From Mycobacterium deserti (GTDB taxonomy: Bacteria; Actinomycetota; Actinomycetes; Mycobacteriales; Mycobacteriaceae), in NCBI RefSeq assembly GCF_025345615.1, contig NZ_JAODWD010000003.1, positions 682,001 through 746,000 on the forward strand: a DNA stretch of 64,000 nt. The letters are read 5' to 3'. Both the position numbers and the translations under genes were made by a program. A model generated the notes under the pieces. It ran no database searches. It was given only the letters and a program-made list of their open reading frames with translations, and was not told the DNA's origin. The stretch's first letter is position 1. Every line of letters begins with the position of its first letter. Of this stretch, positions 26,506-35,141 are shown in pieces.

Positions 26506-26804
26506 CGGAGCCACTGGGTGTGACCCCTGGCGAACTGCGCGCGACCTCGACCTACCTCGCGTATGTCAGCGGCTTGATGCACGAAACGCATTCGGCACTC
26601 AAAGATATGCTCAGCGGTGAAGGCGAGGCTTGGGGCAACGACAAGATTGGTAACAGATTCGCAGACGGCGCACAGGGCTACCGCTCGCAATCTGATTGGG
26701 TCGACGGTTCGATCGACGCGAAGACTGAGTTGCTCGACTACTACGCGGAGGGTTTGCGGGTCGTCGCCGACGCTCTCGAGCAGCAGGACTCGACCTGGAC
26801 CTAA
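26502..26804 (+). CDS. WXG100-like protein of the second cassette (copy 2)
   Basis: A 100-residue helical-hairpin protein, paralogue of the one at 8382. It shares the start motif EPLGVTP, the turn AWGNDKIG, the stretch WVDGSIDAKTELLDYY and an ending rich in Gln and Asp. The TTG start is preceded by AAGGAG and overlaps the stop of the previous gene. In this cassette the order is delivery domain, YbaB-like, WXG100-like, whereas in the first it is YbaB-like, WXG100-like, delivery domain. It ends only seven bases before the convergent gene on the other strand. Confidence 0.8.
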   Translation: MTEPLGVTPGELRATSTYLAYVSGLMHETHSALKDMLSGEGEAWGNDKIGNRFADGAQGYRSQSDWVDGSIDAKTELLDYYAEGLRVVADALEQQDSTWT

Positions 26805-26811
26805 GGTTCAA

Positions 26812-28620
26812 TCACTGGTCGGACGTGGCCGGGGCAGGGTATTGCGGCTGCGTCGATTGCGACGGCCCGCCAGGCGTCGCGGAGTCCGGCTGCCACGAAT
26901 TACCCCGCCCCGGGATTCGACGCCGAGTGGGCGCCGGCTGGTTTTCCTCGGGTGGTGGCGTCGGATCTGCACCGAGAACCGGTACCACGGCGCCGGTTTC
27001 GCCAGTGATTTCAGATCCGTTCTTCCGTGACTTGAGCACCTTGTTCGTCTTGTGCTCTTTTCCGTCGGCTCCGCGCTGGCCACCCCCTGCCGGTGCCCCA
27101 CCCATGCCTGGTGCACCCACGCCGCCGCCCATAGCCGAACTGGCCGCAGGCACCGCGCCCCGCGCGCCGGTGGCCATGGTCGGCTGGGAGGAGAGCCGGG
27201 CGGACGGCTCGTTCACGCCGAGGCCGCCACCGGCGGCGCCACCACCACCCACGCCCTTACCCGCGCCGCCACCCACGCCTTTGGCGTCCCCCGGCTTACC
27301 GAGTCCGAGCGCACCCTCACGCAGGGACGGTGCGAACGGCTTCTGACCTGCGCCCGCTGCGCTCTGCGCCGCCTTGGTCGCCTGCCCCAGAGCGGAATTG
27401 AGTCCTTGCGACGCTGCATCGACCGCGGAACCAAGGCCTTTCGCGGGCGTCGATCCGATGGTGGACGGCAGCGACGCCTGCGGATCGCTGATGCCCGGCA
27501 GTTTCGATGGGTCGGTGGTCCCGATGCCGTCCGTGTCCAGGCCGGATATCTCAGGAGGTTCGAAACCGGCTGTGCTGAAGTCCGGCGTGCCGATCTTCGG
27601 CATCCCGCCACCGCCGATCTTCGGCATTCCGCCACCGCCGAGCCCTGGTCCTCCTCCACCGCCCAGCCCGGGCCCGCCACCTGGGTGGGTGGGCCCGGGA
27701 CCCGGTGGCCCGGCCGGCTGAAACTTCAGGTTCGGCGGGGGAGGGAGGGTGGGGAAGTTCTGCGTCACCGCTGCGACGGTTGGTTCGTAACTATCCCGGA
27801 AGAGCTGTACGGCTTCGTGGTAATCGTTGATCGATTGTTGAATCCGGTTGCGCTCGGCGATCGCGCTCGACACATCCACGTACCGGCCGTCGCTCAGCAG
27901 CAGATGACCTTCGCTACTGAAATGAAATTTCGTGTTGAACTCTTGGACCTCATGATCGAGCATAGTTTTGTCGTAGGTATCGAACTTCTCGATCGTGTCG
28001 CGTCCGTCGGGAAACCGGCTCCTGATGTCTTCGAACGCGGCTTTCAGCACCGCGAGGCGGTCGGACAACGCGTCGGACGCTGGAGTGAAGTCGTAGATCG
28101 AGTTCTCGGTGACATGGTGGGACGCTTGCTCGGCGGCACCGGCACTCTCGCCAGACCACTTCCCGGATATGAGTTTCTGAACCGACTCCTTGAAGTCCTC
28201 GGAGCTCGTCTTGAGGGTGTTTCCGTGATTCGTCCACGCCGTTGACAGCGTTTGCAGCGCGCCAGGATTCAGCGAGTCCTTCTCGCCGCGCAACTCTCCG
28301 AATGTGAAGTCCTCCCAATTCAGAGCATTGCCGCCGGTGAGCTTGCCGGTGATCTCGTCGTGGACGGTCTGGTCGGGAATCAATCCCGGGGTCGTGCCCA
28401 GTTGCGATTCGTAACGACTCAGGTCGAATTTGTCCGCATCCTCCGGCGCGGAACCGTTCGACAACTCATCGATGTGCCCTGGATTCGTCTGATCGCGGTA
28501 GCTTTCGGGCTTGTCCCGCCCCATCAGGGCGTTCCATTCCTCGTTGGACCAGTTGTTCGCCTTCGACCCGTACATCGAGCCGCCGAACAAGGCGCCTACG
28601 TCATTCCCAAAACTGCCCAT
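26812..28620 (-). CDS. Large WXG/PPE-like secreted protein with Gly/Pro-rich tail
   Basis: A 602-residue protein, probably an ESX substrate. The N-terminal 290 residues are helical and contain a KWSGES turn of the WXG type near residue 150. A glycine/proline-rich linker with repeated GGGG and PKIG units follows. The C-terminal part has the pattern GAPGMGGAP, then KEHKT, then GSEITGETG and VVPVLGA, an arrangement also seen in the products at 33819 and partly 32351. It resembles EspB-like or PPE-like secreted proteins of ESX loci, but I cannot name an orthologue. The start ATG has GGAAG upstream. It is the last gene of the - strand cluster and converges with the second cassette. Confidence 0.7.
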   Translation of the reverse strand: MGSFGNDVGALFGGSMYGSKANNWSNEEWNALMGRDKPESYRDQTNPGHIDELSNGSAPEDADKFDLSRYESQLGTTPGLIPDQTVHDEITGKLTGGNALNWEDFTFGELRGEKDSLNPGALQTLSTAWTNHGNTLKTSSEDFKESVQKLISGKWSGESAGAAEQASHHVTENSIYDFTPASDALSDRLAVLKAAFEDIRSRFPDGRDTIEKFDTYDKTMLDHEVQEFNTKFHFSSEGHLLLSDGRYVDVSSAIAERNRIQQSINDYHEAVQLFRDSYEPTVAAVTQNFPTLPPPPNLKFQPAGPPGPGPTHPGGGPGLGGGGGPGLGGGGMPKIGGGGMPKIGTPDFSTAGFEPPEISGLDTDGIGTTDPSKLPGISDPQASLPSTIGSTPAKGLGSAVDAASQGLNSALGQATKAAQSAAGAGQKPFAPSLREGALGLGKPGDAKGVGGGAGKGVGGGGAAGGGLGVNEPSARLSSQPTMATGARGAVPAASSAMGGGVGAPGMGGAPAGGGQRGADGKEHKTNKVLKSRKNGSEITGETGAVVPVLGADPTPPPEENQPAPTRRRIPGRGNSWQPDSATPGGPSQSTQPQYPAPATSDQ

Positions 28621-28651
28621 GATCTATGACTTCCTGCCCTGAGGTACTCGG

Positions 28652-28978
28652 CTAGTCGCCTTCGTTGGCCTCTAATGCGGCTGCGGCGTCGTCAGCCGTC
28701 TTCACGAAACCCCGAGCCTGCGCCAGCTGTTCCTTCAGGTACGTCGTCAACATTTCGCCGCGTCCGTTGAACGCGTTCTCCAGAACGCCGGCAAGCGTGT
28801 TCTTCGCTGATGCTCCGCCGAAGTACCCTGTGGTGTCGTCAAGCGCGTCACCGATCAGAGTTTCCAAGCTGCTCTCGTATGGTTCGAACGTAGTCTTGAT
28901 CTCGTTGGCCACCCCACGCTCGAGATACAATTTGTCCTTCTGCGTGTCGGCATCAAGGCCGATCCAGGGATTGGTCAT
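28652..28978 (-). CDS. Small helical PE/Esx-like protein
   Basis: A 108-residue all-helical acidic protein directly before the WXG/PPE-like gene at 26812, the position a PE or Esx partner normally holds. It has no WXG motif; a YFGGASAK segment lies where the inter-helix turn would be. The ATG overlaps the stop of the preceding gene (ATGA) and GAGGAGAACC stands just upstream, so the start is secure. The likely role as co-secreted partner of the downstream protein is inferred from position and size. Confidence 0.65.
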   Translation of the reverse strand: MTNPWIGLDADTQKDKLYLERGVANEIKTTFEPYESSLETLIGDALDDTTGYFGGASAKNTLAGVLENAFNGRGEMLTTYLKEQLAQARGFVKTADDAAAALEANEGD

Positions 28979-30024
28979 GGTTCTCCTCTTCCACGGTTGG
29001 CACTAACAATTACGCCTGCGTTGAACGCCACGGTCGCCTCTTTCTCGATACGAATGAGGACAGCTGCCGAATTGACGAAGTTCCCGGCAGAGAAGAGCAT
29101 CACCAAATCGCCCACCTTGGCAACCTTTTCGTTCATGAGATAGCCGAGGTTGACGCAGAAATCCGATACCGTCAGGTGCCCGAATCGCTCCGCGAAGGAC
29201 GCCAGACCCGGCGTGGGACTTAGGAACGATTGCTTCGCCAGCATGTCCGTGACGACGCTGGGCTCGATGAAAGAAGGTGCGAACCAATCGATCTCGCCCG
29301 GGTCCAGCCCAATGCGGCGATAACATTCGATCACCGTGTCGACGGCGCTCTGAAAGCTGGCCAGCCCATGGTCGGATGCCGATCCGGGGTGACGTCGACC
29401 ATACTCCTCGAACCTAGTTATCCAGTCCGCCAACGCCGGAAATGACGGGTCGTCGATTCCCCGGTCTGCTCTGGTGCGCATCATGTCTGCAGCGGGATTG
29501 TATGAACGCGCCGCGACAGACAGTATCCGCGCGAAACCGTCGTGCCGGTTCAACACCGTGCAGAATGCGCTATCGCCCATCAACGATCCCTCGGTCATGG
29601 GGCTCGCCGCGTACGCGTATCGGTCGAAGAAGAAGTTGCTGTCGCCGCCGGTGACCATCGCATAGTCGCCCGTCCAACCGGCCTCGAGTACGGCATCGGC
29701 CAGCATGACGCCGTAAAGCCCACCGGAACAGAACTGTTTGATCTCTGTGGCAGCGCCTGCGGATTCTGAGCCGAGGACTGACTGTTGCAGAGAGTTCTGG
29801 ATGGGCCAGAAGTGTTCGCCTTGGTACAGCGATCCGCAGTGGAACGACGCTGCCATGCTGCTCGCGGCCTTGGTGAGCAAGGAGGGATCGATCTGTCGCG
29901 CAGCGGCTTCCACCATCTCGTGGACGGAAAGCACTCCCGCTGATGAACTTGAAAGGTGCCTCGGTCGACCGTCCGTATCGGCACCGCCGGGTACGAAAGT
30001 CGACACCGCGCTAAGGAATGCCAT
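28975..30024 (-). CDS. Ketoacyl-synthase-III-like (thiolase fold) protein in the ESX cluster
   Basis: A 349-residue protein with the layout of FabH-type condensing enzymes: a cysteine in EIKQFCSGGLYGVMLAD at the nucleophile position, an N-L-G-Y motif near residue 295, and a C-terminal GDLVMLFSAGNFVNSAAVLI. Where FabH has DWFIPHQAN, with its catalytic histidine, this protein reads DWFAPSFIEP, so that histidine seems lost. Cysteine and probably asparagine remain. Such an enzyme is unexpected among secretion genes. It overlaps the EspG-like gene upstream by 14 bases and the small gene downstream by four, so it is part of the cluster. Substrate, activity and role are unknown; acyl-CoA binding or acyl transfer on a cluster protein are possibilities. 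Confidence 0.65.
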   Translation of the reverse strand: MAFLSAVSTFVPGGADTDGRPRHLSSSSAGVLSVHEMVEAAARQIDPSLLTKAASSMAASFHCGSLYQGEHFWPIQNSLQQSVLGSESAGAATEIKQFCSGGLYGVMLADAVLEAGWTGDYAMVTGGDSNFFFDRYAYAASPMTEGSLMGDSAFCTVLNRHDGFARILSVAARSYNPAADMMRTRADRGIDDPSFPALADWITRFEEYGRRHPGSASDHGLASFQSAVDTVIECYRRIGLDPGEIDWFAPSFIEPSVVTDMLAKQSFLSPTPGLASFAERFGHLTVSDFCVNLGYLMNEKVAKVGDLVMLFSAGNFVNSAAVLIRIEKEATVAFNAGVIVSANRGRGEP

Positions 30025-30802
30025 TGTAATCTCGGTCCGAGCGAGCGGCCTTCACACGCCGTTCTGCCGCGTTCGCTTGCAGGTTCTCCACTTTCTTGAA
30101 CGTGTCCAACAGGTTCGTGATCGACGCGGGGATGATCTGGAATGTATCGGTGCCCTCATTCACCAGATACGCGCCGTCGTCGGCAACGTTGATCAGCGTC
30201 AGATGGTTGGGGTCGCGGAGTTCGTAGTCGAGTGTGAAGTCCGCGGATCCGCTGAGCAGGATTGACGCCGTGATTGTCGAATCACCGAAAATCTTCGCCG
30301 GCGTCTCGTGCTCGAGGCGGGCGTCCTTGCGCGGCATGGTCCCAGGCTGGTAATCGGGCAGCGCCTCGAGAACGACCTGAGGAAAGTCGACGTTCGCGCA
30401 CCCAATAATCTGAATGTCCTCGCCGAAAATGAGTTGCTCACTGGGATCCTGGGTGATGACAGCGCAATAACCGGTCGTGCCGATCGCGCCCAGCAGACGG
30501 AAGATCCGCAGGCCTCCCGCGTCGTCCTCGATCCGTCCGAATCCCTGCACCAGGAAAGCCGGGAATCTCAGCGCCTCCAGAATTCGGAGACGATTCTGCG
30601 TCATCTCCGCACGTTGGCGCGTGAGTGCAGCTTGGCGGTCGGACTCTACGTCTGCACGGTACTTTCTGCCCCGGTTCCGGTAAGCCAGCGGGAACGGGAG
30701 ACGATCGAGTCCGAGCGCCTCCCATAGGCATCGGAAGTCGAAGCCGCTCATGAACCACGGCTCGACGTCGTGGCGCAGTGGCGCTACCTGATCGGTGATC
30801 AT
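30011..30802 (-). CDS. EspG-family-like ESX chaperone (second copy)
   Basis: A 263-residue protein with features of the EspG family, cytosolic chaperones that bind the tips of PE/PPE pairs and keep them soluble before export. The N-terminal region LWEALGLDRLPFPL and the later GTTGYCAVITQDP segment fit this family, though similarity to the other EspG in the window (31542) is distant. The C-terminal 40 residues are charged and helical. It lies between the Esx gene and the condensing-enzyme-like gene, suggesting it may serve the secreted pair encoded at 26812-28978. Assignment is by pattern only. Confidence 0.6.
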   Translation of the reverse strand: MITDQVAPLRHDVEPWFMSGFDFRCLWEALGLDRLPFPLAYRNRGRKYRADVESDRQAALTRQRAEMTQNRLRILEALRFPAFLVQGFGRIEDDAGGLRIFRLLGAIGTTGYCAVITQDPSEQLIFGEDIQIIGCANVDFPQVVLEALPDYQPGTMPRKDARLEHETPAKIFGDSTITASILLSGSADFTLDYELRDPNHLTLINVADDGAYLVNEGTDTFQIIPASITNLLDTFKKVENLQANAAERRVKAARSDRDYNGIP

Positions 30803-30890
30803 GCGTCGTGCCTAGCGTAGTGACCGAACCTGCGGCCAGAGCATCCGTCAGACGGATCGCGCCGCCCCGGCCGCAGTTCCGATACGCGAT

Positions 30891-31181
30891 CTATGCGAAG
30901 CCGCCGGCAAGGTGCGCGTCGAGTGCGGCGGCATCTTCCTGAGACTGATTGCCACCAGAGCGGGTCTGCGTGATCTCGTTGAGCACGCTGTCCAGCATCT
31001 GCGAGATCTCGATGTGCTTCTGCTGCAACATGGCCGCGGCTTCACCTTCATAGACGCCCTGCAGCGCGGTGAAGACCTTGCCCACTTCGTCACGCAGCGC
31101 TTGCGCATCGTTGGTGCGGCCCTGGATGTCGTCCAGCGAGGCGTAGTTGGATCCGTAGTCGTAGCGAATGGTGTCGCTCAC
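30891..31181 (-). CDS. EsxA/EsxC-type WXG100 protein
   Basis: A 96-residue helix-turn-helix protein starting at GTG 31181, with an AGAAAGG ribosome-binding site upstream; the longer frame to 31253 runs into the neighbouring gene and is rejected. The start MSDTIRYDYG and the ending LDAHLAGGF resemble EsxC of ESX-2. The turn has YEGEA instead of WXG, a known variant. It is encoded 16 bases after the partner Esx gene, the usual tandem arrangement, so the two products should form a heterodimer that is exported by the ESX machine. Confidence 0.8.
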   Translation of the reverse strand: MSDTIRYDYGSNYASLDDIQGRTNDAQALRDEVGKVFTALQGVYEGEAAAMLQQKHIEISQMLDSVLNEITQTRSGGNQSQEDAAALDAHLAGGFA

Positions 31182-31197
31182 AGTCGAAGCCTTTCTT

Positions 31198-31467
31198 CTA
31201 GTCGGTGTCGTGGCTGACGAGTGTGCGGATGTCGTTCTTGCCCTTCTCCGCAACCTGGGTCAGCTGGTTGATGACGTAGTTGAAGTCGTCATTGTGTTGG
31301 GTCATGATGCCGCGGAACGTTTGCGCGCGGCCGCCCTGCCAGGAACTGCCGGTCATCGTTTCGGTGCTGTCCAGGATTCGGCTTGCCAGCGTCCTGAGGT
31401 TGTTCATCGCCTCGTCCACCTGGGTGATCTTGGTTTCGGCTTCCGCAGGCGTCAAACTGAGCGCCAC
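31198..31467 (-). CDS. EsxB-type WXG100 protein
   Basis: An 89-residue WXG100 protein with a clear motif SSWQGGRAQTF between two helices. The GTG start at 31467 has GAGGAG upstream. It is the first of a tandem Esx pair. The C-terminus ends in KNDIRTLVSHDTD without the standard Y-x-x-x-D/E export signal, although helical acidic residues are present. The partner is the product of 30891-31181. Secretion by the local ESX system is expected from family knowledge. Confidence 0.85.
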   Translation of the reverse strand: MALSLTPAEAETKITQVDEAMNNLRTLASRILDSTETMTGSSWQGGRAQTFRGIMTQHNDDFNYVINQLTQVAEKGKNDIRTLVSHDTD

Positions 31468-31541
31468 AGTGTCCTCCTCGTGTTGGTTTCGGCGCGAATC
31501 GCCGAGCTAAGATTGGGAATTCGCAACTTGAGAGCTATGGA

Positions 31542-32354
31542 CTAGAACTCCTCCCATCTGTTGGCGGAAAGCTCGACTAGCTGACCGATGGCCTGTTTGA
31601 CGGCGTGGTCGGAACCCGGTTTGAGTGTCGTCCACCGTTGGCCACTCGGCGAAGCGCTGGGGGCCGCGACAATCCGGCCACGTTTTGTATAGAACACACC
31701 GACCGCCGCAGGGCAGCGGGCGATCAGATCCGCGTCCACATCGAGGGAGTAGTAAACGATCTCGGCGAAGGCGAGCCTGGATGCGAGCGCCGAGCCGAGC
31801 ACCATGGCAGCGCGCGCATCGGCGCCGAGTGCGCGGATGCGATCGGAGAGTTGCGCCGCGTCGTGCGTGTCTGAAAGTGCCTGTGCCACGTTTTCCAGCG
31901 GCGCGCCGACCGGCTCGATCGCCGCCGGGCTGGCCGTGGGCAGCTGACGCAGCACCGCCCGGGCGGCCGCGCTGAGGTTTGGGTCGCCGAGAACGGCCTC
32001 GATGACGATCTCGTTGCCGACTCGGCGAACCGAAACGCATTGAACACCCCGACGTATGACGGTGAGCCTCGCGGCGCCGTCGGGTGTGACCAAACGCATC
32101 GCCAGTTCCCGGTCGGGTCGCTGCAGCGCCTGAAGGAGCGGCGCCAGCTCGGAAACCACTTCCCCGTCACGGATCAGCCCACGGTCGGTGAGCGCACGGG
32201 TGGCATGGTCGGTCGCGTCGAGCAGTGCGGTCTCGGTGCCATGCCGCGGCCGCAGATTCAAGACAAGGGGCAGCGCCTGCACGCCGACTCGAGAGGCGAT
32301 GACCATCATCTCGTCGTCGGTGACGACGAATCGTTCTGTCAGCGAGGTCGTCAC
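31542..32354 (-). CDS. espG: EspG-type PE/PPE chaperone
   Basis: A 270-residue EspG-family protein: the N-terminal stretch VTDDEMMVIASRVGVQALPLVLNL, the internal repeat of beta-alpha units and the C-terminal ending KQAIGQLVELSANRWEEF fit the family. EspG binds the PPE partner of PE/PPE heterodimers in the cytosol and delivers them to its cognate ESX system. The GTG start overlaps the stop of the PPE gene (GTGA), so chaperone and client are translationally coupled. It precedes the Esx pair, an order related to that of ESX-2 and other ESX loci although not identical. Confidence 0.88.
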   Translation of the reverse strand: MTTSLTERFVVTDDEMMVIASRVGVQALPLVLNLRPRHGTETALLDATDHATRALTDRGLIRDGEVVSELAPLLQALQRPDRELAMRLVTPDGAARLTVIRRGVQCVSVRRVGNEIVIEAVLGDPNLSAAARAVLRQLPTASPAAIEPVGAPLENVAQALSDTHDAAQLSDRIRALGADARAAMVLGSALASRLAFAEIVYYSLDVDADLIARCPAAVGVFYTKRGRIVAAPSASPSGQRWTTLKPGSDHAVKQAIGQLVELSANRWEEF

Positions 32355-33445
32355 AGATTAAGCCCCCGGTCAACCCCGATCACCGGGGGCGCCACCCAGC
32401 GGTCATCCACTTGTTCGAGCGTGCGCTCCGGCTCCTCGGCGAAACCCTCCACCGTGGGCGTCTCGGGAACCACGAGTTCGTCGAAGACGGCGGTGTCGGG
32501 ACCCCAGCTGACGCTCGAGACCATGAACGGGGCGTCACTCTGCTCGGCGGGCGGCAGCCACGATCCACCCGTGTCGGAAAGCCGTGCGCCTGATTCTCCT
32601 GCGCCGTCCAGTGCGGCCGCGGGCTGGGTCGACTCATAGTCGCTGTTCTGATCACCCCGGCCCATGGCGCCCACCGGGGCATAAGGGGCGTAGGGGGCCC
32701 CGCCCATTCCGGCGCCGCCGCCTGCGCCCGCAAGAGGGGTCTTCTGAAGGGTTTTCGCCTCGGCGCTGGGGTTCACTCCCTGAGCCGTCATCGGACCCAA
32801 CGGCATCGCAGGCGCTCCGCCGCCCGCCCCGCCCGCGGCGGCCCCACCGCCGCCGCCAGCGCCCTCACCTTGGACGTTCCGCTCAGCCGCCAGCGAGTTG
32901 CCGTGTGACACCTGCGGTGGTGGGGGTTGCTCCCACGGCACAGCCAGGTGCGAGACCGCCTCCTCGTACTGGGTCATCACCGCCGCGGCGTTGGCCTGAT
33001 CGGCGGTGGCCGCCTCGTCGAACTCCGCGAAGCGGCCGGTGATCAGCGCGCCGTTGTACGCAGACAACGAGGCCATCATGTCCTGGGCCGCCCTGGCCTC
33101 GACCGCCTCGGACACGCTGGGCATCGCCAGTACGGCGACGGTGTTGGCGACTGCGGCCTCCTCGGCGCGCTGGCCGTTGGCGGCCGCGCTCAAGCTGACC
33201 GCCTGCAGCCACTTGCCGAACTCCTCCAGGCGGTGCAGCGCCGCACTGGATGCCTGGCTTTCCCACACTGTCCGGAGGCGGGCCAGCAGCTTGTCGAAAT
33301 CAGTTGACACGCCGGCCAACTCGTTGGCCACCCGTACCCAGGCGGCCCCAGCGCCGCCGACCGACGCGGGTCCAGGCCCCTCGGTGAGGTCGCGCGCGAG
33401 TTGCTCCGTGCTGCGTGATGACCACACAACGTTGGTGAAACCCAC
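32351..33445 (-). CDS. PPE-family secreted protein
   Basis: A 364-residue PPE-type protein. The helical N-terminal domain (about residues 1-180) has VWESQASSAALHRL, in which W-x-S takes the place of the usual WxG-type turn, then a Pro/Gly-rich linker (about 185-265) and a C-terminal region ending near VAPPVIGVD. There is no strict PPE tripeptide at the start, as in ESX-2-type PPE69. The GTG start has GGGAGG upstream. It follows the PE gene and overlaps espG, giving the standard PE-PPE-EspG unit. It is probably exported as a heterodimer with the PE protein. Confidence 0.82.
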   Translation of the reverse strand: MGFTNVVWSSRSTEQLARDLTEGPGPASVGGAGAAWVRVANELAGVSTDFDKLLARLRTVWESQASSAALHRLEEFGKWLQAVSLSAAANGQRAEEAAVANTVAVLAMPSVSEAVEARAAQDMMASLSAYNGALITGRFAEFDEAATADQANAAAVMTQYEEAVSHLAVPWEQPPPPQVSHGNSLAAERNVQGEGAGGGGGAAAGGAGGGAPAMPLGPMTAQGVNPSAEAKTLQKTPLAGAGGGAGMGGAPYAPYAPVGAMGRGDQNSDYESTQPAAALDGAGESGARLSDTGGSWLPPAEQSDAPFMVSSVSWGPDTAVFDELVVPETPTVEGFAEEPERTLEQVDDRWVAPPVIGVDRGLNL

Positions 33446-33498
33446 GCCAAGACCTCCCTTCGTCGATCAAACGGGTAACGCGACGTGCCGCGTCGGCG

Positions 33499-33795
33499 CT
33501 AGCGCACGAAGTCCTCCTCGGCGGCCGCGATGTTGCCGGAATGTGTGCGCAAGGTGGCGGCCACTTCGTGCATCTCGCCGAGGCCTTCATTCGACGACTT
33601 CGCGAATGCGGTGTGAACCTCGTTCAGAGTGTTGGCGATTCGCGTAGACACTTCGTCGCGTCCGGACGCGGTGACGGTGAGGTTCGGGGCCTCGGTCGCC
33701 AGCACGCGCTCGACACGAGCGGCGAGCTCGTCGAGTTGACGGCTGACGTCTCCGACCTCGGCGGGCTGGATCGACATTCCGGCGTTATCGGCCAT
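33499..33795 (-). CDS. PE-like ESX protein
   Basis: A 98-residue helical protein encoded immediately before the PPE gene, the place of PE36 in ESX-2. It begins MADNAGMSIQPAEV, a PE-like start, and ends with an acidic aromatic tail AAAEEDFVR resembling a type VII export signal. AAGGAG stands upstream of the ATG. It should pair with the PPE protein next to it. It has none of the Gly-rich extension of PE_PGRS proteins. Confidence 0.8.
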   Translation of the reverse strand: MADNAGMSIQPAEVGDVSRQLDELAARVERVLATEAPNLTVTASGRDEVSTRIANTLNEVHTAFAKSSNEGLGEMHEVAATLRTHSGNIAAAEEDFVR

Positions 33796-33818
33796 GGGGT
33801 TCTCCTTCGGCGGCTTTA

Positions 33819-35126
33819 CTAGATCCGGAGTTCGATGTCCGGAGGCTCGCTGGACTCGGCTTCGCCGAGTACAGGTGGTGTCGCGGTCCCGAGATCGCCG
33901 ACGATCTCGCCGCCCTGGTCACTGGTGTGCAGAAATGATGCCGCGGTATGGCTGTTCGTCGCCGCGTTGGCGCCCTGACCCCCCATGGGGGCATACGGGG
34001 CGCCCATCATGCCTGCGCCGCCGGCCCCTGCGATGCCCGCGGCGCGCATCGTCGCCGATTGCGGGGTGGTCGATGCGCTCTCCGGTTGAACCATCGTGGA
34101 GGTGGGTACCGACCGCGGCCCGGAGGCGCCGACACCGCCGCCGCCACCCCCACTGCCGGCACCGACGCCCACCGGTGCCATGCCCACACCGCCCCCACCG
34201 ACCGGTGCAACCACGGGATCCGTTGCGGGTACTGCAGATTGGTTGGCCGCTTGACTGGCTGCGGAGGCGGCGCCGGTGCCTGCCTGGATTCCAGCCTGGG
34301 CGCCCTTGGTTGCCATCGAGATCAGCGGCGACGCCATGCCTGCGAGCGGCGAGGCGCCCATCTGCGGGGCGGACGTGACGTCGACGGGCGCACCCGCGGC
34401 CATCACCTTGGCGGACTCCGAACCCATCGACGACTGCAGTTCGGTCATCACCTCAGCCGCCGACGTGACCGCCTTGTTGGCGGCCGCGATCGCCGCAGCC
34501 CAACCCCACGGGAAGATGATGGCGGGCCCGATCGCCGCGAGGGTCGCCTGAAACTCGGCGATGATGGCGATGATTCGGGCTCGTGCCTGCGCCACCTCAG
34601 CTGTTGCCGTCGTCAAGCTCGTCCGCAGCGCCTCGGACTGCGCACCGACCTTCGCCCCGTCGGCGATCGCGGTGGCGGTCTTGGTGGCTGCGCTGGATCC
34701 TGAGTCGCCCTGCCACGCGTCGTCGACCGCGGCCAGTGAATTCTGCAGCGAGCCACCGGTCGATTGGAAAGCCTGCGTGATCCCCTGCAGCATCGCGGTC
34801 GGATCGACACCGTCGAAGAGACCGGAGCCGAGTGTGCCGAGGGCATCGGTAACCGGACTGATCAGTGCACTCGGGTCCATCGGACTGGCTGCCGTCGGTG
34901 GCTCTTCCGGCGGACCGTCCTGCGGTGGCGTGCCGTCCTCATTTCGTGGCGCATTTTCATTCGCGGGCAATCCCAGGCGAGCCAGAATATCTTTGACTGG
35001 CAAATTGAGAAACTCTTGCAAGCTCTGCTCTTGAGCAGCAATTACCGGCGTTGGATCGTAGCTCGGCAGATTCTGAGCTAGTTCCGCTGTCGGGTTGACA
35101 GGGGAGGGGGGCAATTGCGCGGCCAT
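33819..35126 (-). CDS. WXG/PPE-like secreted protein with MGAPYAPMGG-type tail
   Basis: A 435-residue protein. Residues about 85-250 are helical with DDAWQGDSGS as the WXG-type turn and a hydrophobic stretch around IIFPWGWAAAIAAA. A long Gly/Val/Ser-rich linker follows. The tail contains GMMGAPYAPMGG, then FLHTSDQGGEIVGDLG and TPPVLGE, a layout found in many actinobacterial ESX substrates and shared with the product of 26812. It is encoded directly after the small gene at 35142, probably its partner. Secretion is expected; function is unknown. Confidence 0.72.
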   Translation of the reverse strand: MAAQLPPSPVNPTAELAQNLPSYDPTPVIAAQEQSLQEFLNLPVKDILARLGLPANENAPRNEDGTPPQDGPPEEPPTAASPMDPSALISPVTDALGTLGSGLFDGVDPTAMLQGITQAFQSTGGSLQNSLAAVDDAWQGDSGSSAATKTATAIADGAKVGAQSEALRTSLTTATAEVAQARARIIAIIAEFQATLAAIGPAIIFPWGWAAAIAAANKAVTSAAEVMTELQSSMGSESAKVMAAGAPVDVTSAPQMGASPLAGMASPLISMATKGAQAGIQAGTGAASAASQAANQSAVPATDPVVAPVGGGGVGMAPVGVGAGSGGGGGGVGASGPRSVPTSTMVQPESASTTPQSATMRAAGIAGAGGAGMMGAPYAPMGGQGANAATNSHTAASFLHTSDQGGEIVGDLGTATPPVLGEAESSEPPDIELRI

Positions 35127-35141
35127 GCGGTGTCAGCCGCG

